A stretch of DNA of 64,000 nucleotides from assembly GCF_030867095.1 (NCBI RefSeq), contig NC_081824.1, forward strand, positions 86,448,382 to 86,512,381, given 5' to 3'. Of the stretch, positions 60,601 to 64,000 are shown one piece after another. Within the stretch, counting starts at the first letter, position 1. Every line of letters begins with the position of its first letter. The position numbers and the translations under genes were made by a program. Below the pieces are notes generated by a model. The model was given only the letters and a program-made list of their open reading frames with translations. It was not told where the DNA came from and ran no database searches. This DNA is from Alligator mississippiensis. Taxonomy: Eukaryota; Chordata; Crocodylia; Alligatoridae.

Positions 60601-61983
60601 TAATTTTCATGAACACACATACTGCATACAAAATTTTTAGTCAAGTGCAAAGTTGCATACAATTTTACTCATGGCAATATTGATACTTAGTTGTGAAAAT
60701 CTGATCTAGTTTGTTAGCTTTTTTTATGGAGAAGGCAAAGTCATCAATGTCTGCTCTCTTCCCATCTCCTTTCTCCAATGTCATAAGCCAAATGATTTTC
60801 AGTTCCTTAGAACAGGAACTTGCTATTACATGAGATGGTCTGTGTGGTGACCTATGGGTTTTTCATACTATTTCTATGTATCAGCTTCCAAATTTCAATT
60901 GTTTCCTTTCTGGAACACTTACAGCCTACTGACTGGGCAGTTTGTACTTTTTGCACTGATCTAAGTGGAGGTCAAAACACACTGGGGTCCCACATATGGC
61001 AACACATGTCTAACAGAGAAAACATTCTTTACTTCTCTATTCACATTCATCTAGTAAAAGATTTTTTGGATTTGCTAGCACATTCTGTTTAAACCAGTAA
61101 GGTGATATGTCTGCAAGGAGATTTAGAAACTGTATCTACTCAAGTGAGGCAACTGGTCTGACTGAGAATGCAAGATTTATTTATACCACCAGTGCTTATT
61201 AGGGCATTAAAATATATCAGGCTGTGAAATTAAAAAAAAAATTACTTCAACTTAGACATAAGAGAGTGCACATTTGGAGTGGCTGGAATGACTGTAGGTG
61301 GAGTAAAATCTAGATTTGTTTATTCACAAAAAAAGGGTTGCTATATTGTAACTCTCAAAGGTCAATAACCACAATTCTTATATTGCTGAAACATTAAGCA
61401 TTTTTTTTCCTTTGTAAGAAGTTACGTACAACTTATTTTAATGTTATGGACATGCAAAGTATTGAAATTATTGGGAATTAAAGGTATGTAGCACTTCCCA
61501 AATACCAGGCTGCCTGTGAATAGTAAGGTTGATTTCTTGAGCTTTCATTCCTGTCACTGAATAACATCGATACTTAATAAAGGCAGACCACACAATTCAT
61601 TCCTTCTGGTTCAGAGTGGCTCTATTTCAGAGGGCAATTAAAGAATGAGTATCCAAAAGGAAGAATGTTGATATATTATACACAATATTATTACTGACTA
61701 CTTTACTTATTCACTCATCAGTATTTCTTTTATCAGGCCCTGTTTTTAGGGTTCCTTATTAATTAAGCTTAAATATGACTAGGGATTGGGTTTTCCATTA
61801 GCTGTGGAAAAACACAGCAAAACATGGTTTTCTCCTTTAAAGAAGAAAAACTAAGGAAACAATGGATTTCCACTTGCAGGCTGGCAGTTTCAGGCTGCAA
61901 AGGGAGGCCTAAGGCTGAGGAAAGTGGACACAAGGGGCACGGGGCAGCATGTGCATATGCACACTCTCATATTCACGTGGCAC

Positions 61984-62140
61984 TGCCATCATAGAGGACA
62001 TTCTGGTTTTCTGGTACTCTGTCCTCTATTGATACAAAACCTGATGCCTTTATGTCCTCTATTTTTCTCTTCAAGAAAAACAGTTTTGTATTAATAGGGG
62101 ACAGAGGACAACCTGACTGTCCTCTATGATGGCCACCCTA
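61984..62140. mobile_element. Palindromic MITE (GCCATCATAGAGGACA arms)
   Basis: Arms 61984-62040 and ~62080-62137 are reverse complements: GCCATCATAGAGGACA ... CTGTCCTCTATTGATACAAA against TTTTGTATTAATAGGGGACA ... TGTCCTCTATGATGGC. Target duplication unclear. Confidence 0.7.
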
Positions 62141-62479
62141 CATGGCAGCCAAGTAGTGCAGTGGAGAGCAGCTCCCGTACCTCCCTCCAAGTAAGACTGT
62201 GGCGGTGGGGTGCTATGTGTGCAGGGCATAGGCAATGCATGGGGGTGCACAGGCGATGCATTGGGGAGGCAGTGTTATGGTAGCTTGCTATGTTTAATGC
62301 TTTGAAGTTACACCTGCTTACAGTATTGTTTATATTTTAGCTTTATTTAATCATTGCTTAAGTTTTGTCCTTATTAACTTTTTGGTTTTTTTAAAGCTAG
62401 CTTTGAGTTGTTTTTGTAGAGCTCACAGGTCCTTATTATATTATACTAACTAATTGCCCATCAAGAATGATGGATTTAA

Positions 62480-62545
62480 GGGAGTGTTTACATGGCCCTT
62501 CCCTTGCCCCTCACTCACTTTGGGGCTGGCCATGTAAAGACTCCC
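62480..62545. repeat. Short inverted repeat
   Basis: GGAGTGTTTACATGGCC (62481-62497) and GGCCATGTAAAGACTCC (62527-62543) pair with one mismatch across a 29-nt loop. It could be one end of a decayed MITE. Confidence 0.65.
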
Positions 62546-62861
62546 TCCGCTGCTGCTGCCTCCTCCAAGCCTCTGGTGTGGGGCCTCCCTCCCCCACCCT
62601 CTGCTGCCTCCCCCTGCCTGCCAGCTGCTATCAGGGACGGGTGGCGGGGGGGACAGGGTGCTGCCACTGTGATCCCCCTTCCCTCTGCCCCCCGCTTCCC
62701 TCCCTTCCTTCCTTCCCTGCAGCCTGGCCCCAACAACAGCTGCCACCTTGACCCCGCCCTTCATGTCTCCCCTACTCTGCACCCATCTGGGCCCACACAG
62801 CCTCCCTCCCTCCCCACCTCCTCCCCTGCCAGCTGTTGTTGGAGCTCCCTTTTCACTATTT

Positions 62862-62969
62862 GCAGCCTCTCTCTCCCTTCAAGTGTGTCCACCTCACCCC
62901 ACATCTTAGTGTCATCAGCAAACTTGGACAGTGTGCTTTCCACCCCCTCATCCAAGTCGCTGATGAAGA
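62862..62969 (-). mobile_element. Older CR1 fragment, antisense, part A
   Basis: Minus strand reads ISDLDEGVESTLSKFADDTK, then the VDTLEGRERLQ region, where similarity stops abruptly at ~62863. The RT catalytic FADD motif is intact at the sequence level. Part B (63812-63960) continues it in the 5' direction. Confidence 0.85.
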
Positions 62970-63811
62970 AGAGGGAACAGCTGCAGGCAGACCTGGATAG
63001 GTTGGACAAGTGGGCAGAAAACAACAGGATGCAGTTCAACAAGGAGAAATGCAAAGTGCTGCACCTAGGGAGGAAAAATGTCCAGCACACCTACAGCCTA
63101 GGGAATGACCTGCTGGGTGGCACAGAAGTGGAAAGGGATCTCGGAGTCCTAGTGGACTCCAAGATGAACATGAGCCGGCAGTGTGATGAAGCCATCAGAA
63201 AAGCCAATGGCACTTTATCGTGCATCAGCAGATGCATGACGAATAGGTCCAGGGAGGTAATACTTCCCCTCTATAGGGCGCTGGTCAGACCGCAGTTGGA
63301 GTACTGCGTGCAATTCTGGGCGCCGCACTTCAAGAAGGATGCGGATAACCTGGAGAGGGTCCAGAGAAGGGCAACTCGTACGGTCAAGGGCCTGCAGACC
63401 AGGACCTACGAGGAGAGACTAGAGAAACTGGACCTTTTCAGCCTCCGCAAGAGAAGGTTGAGAGTCGACCTTGTGGCTGCCTATAAGTTCATCACGGGGG
63501 CACAGAAGGGAATTGGTGAGTATTTATTCACCAAGGCGCCCCCGGGGGTTACAAGAAACAATGGCCACAAGCTAGCAAAGAGCAGATTTAGATTGGACAT
63601 TAGGAAGAACTTCTTCACAGTTCGAGTGGCCAAGGTCTGGAACGGGCTCCCAAGGGAGGTGGTGCTCTCCCCTACCCTGGGGGTCTTCAAGAGGAGGTTA
63701 GATGAGTATCTAGCTGGGGTCATCTAGACCCAGCACTCTTTCCTGCTTATGCAGGGGGTCAGACTTGATGACCTACTGAGGTCCCTTCCGACCCTAACAT
63801 CTATGAATCTA
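62970..63811 (+). mobile_element. Young CR1 LINE, 5'-truncated, nested in an antisense CR1
   Basis: Begins REQLQADLDRLDKWAENNRM and runs uninterrupted through VLVDSKMNMSRQCDEA, LVRPQLEYCVQFWAPHFKKD and NNGHKLAKSRFRLDIRKNFF to LDEYLAGVI with TAG (63725-63727), then a short 3' UTR ending ATCTATGAATCTA. No stop or shift over ~250 codons, unlike the other copies, so it looks the youngest. The 411-codon frame covering it starts in unrelated C-rich DNA and is not a gene. Confidence 0.9.
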
Positions 63812-63960
63812 TGTTAAACAGTGTGGGCCCGAGGACTGAGGCCCAGGGTACCCCACTGCTCACATCTCACCAGGTTGAGTACAACCTGTCCACCACTACT
63901 CTCTGGGTGTGCCCCATCAGCCAATTTTTTACCCATCCAACTGTGTAGGCATCAATGTCG
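63812..63960 (-). mobile_element. Older CR1 fragment, antisense, part B
   Basis: Minus strand reads DIDAYTVGW, then a frame with HTQRVVVDRLYSTW followed by TGA (63867-63869), and GPTLFN at the junction. Removing 62970-63811 joins it seamlessly to part A (FN/IFISDLDEG). Confidence 0.85.
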
Positions 63961-64000
63961 GTGATGGGTGTGGTGGGGGGGGGGCGCTGCCACTGTGACC

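Larger units (their letters stand above)
39235..64000 (-). other. ASCC3: Probable further ASCC3 intron, running off the window
   Basis: No additional ASCC3 exon was recognised to the right of 39234, so at least 24.8 kb should belong to one intron unless a short exon was missed. It contains the CR1 copies at 39.8, 44.6 and 63 kb, fold-back elements at 51-53 kb and SINE relics. Stretches 42.2-44.3, 47.7-50.8 and 54.7-61.9 kb are AT-rich and I see nothing nameable in them beyond simple repeats. Confidence 0.6.

Noticed and set aside
62492..63727. 411-codon ORF
   Set aside because: Chance fusion of C-rich DNA, an antisense CR1 piece and the sense CR1 C-terminus; only the last ~250 codons are CR1 protein.

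Overview
This looks like nuclear DNA of a sauropsid reptile. Evidence: a vertebrate gene with consensus splice sites and large introns; several chicken-repeat-1 (CR1) LINEs with the octamer-like 3' ends typical of birds, crocodilians and turtles; many short hAT, Harbinger-like and Tigger-like DNA transposons; and amniote MIR/CORE-SINE and CR1/L3 relics. I favour a crocodilian over a turtle, but that is an inference from the repeat flavour only.

Gene content is simple. Six exons on the minus strand (3771-39234) encode the last ~353 residues of ASCC3, the large helicase subunit of the ASC-1 complex. All splice junctions are readable and the phases agree across every intron. The sequence right of 39235 is most likely the next upstream intron; I found no further exon. 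A likely poly(A) signal lies at 3134-3139. I support no other cellular protein gene.

Layout. 1-2635: 5' half of a gammaretrovirus-like endogenous retrovirus (primer-binding site, leader, splice donor, gag, protease, first codons of RT), frameshifted and cut off in pol; its 5' LTR would lie just left of the window. 3113-3918: ASCC3 3' UTR and last exon. 3919-16306: five short-to-medium introns with DNA-transposon and SINE debris. 16307-39009: a 22.7-kb intron with a nearly full-length CR1 (25.9-29.2 kb), a Tigger MITE, a Harbinger-like MITE, and a hAT element whose interior is a ~600-bp fold-back. 39235-64000: intron with three more CR1 copies, two of them inserted inside older antisense CR1-type elements, plus two further GC-rich fold-back elements near 51 and 52.5 kb.

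No operon, CRISPR array or new coding system is visible. The most unusual structure is the recurring class of GC-rich fold-back DNA elements, whose long 'ORFs' on both strands are mirror images of each other, and the nested CR1 chronology at 44-47 and 62-64 kb. All repeat boundaries were read by eye, without a repeat library.
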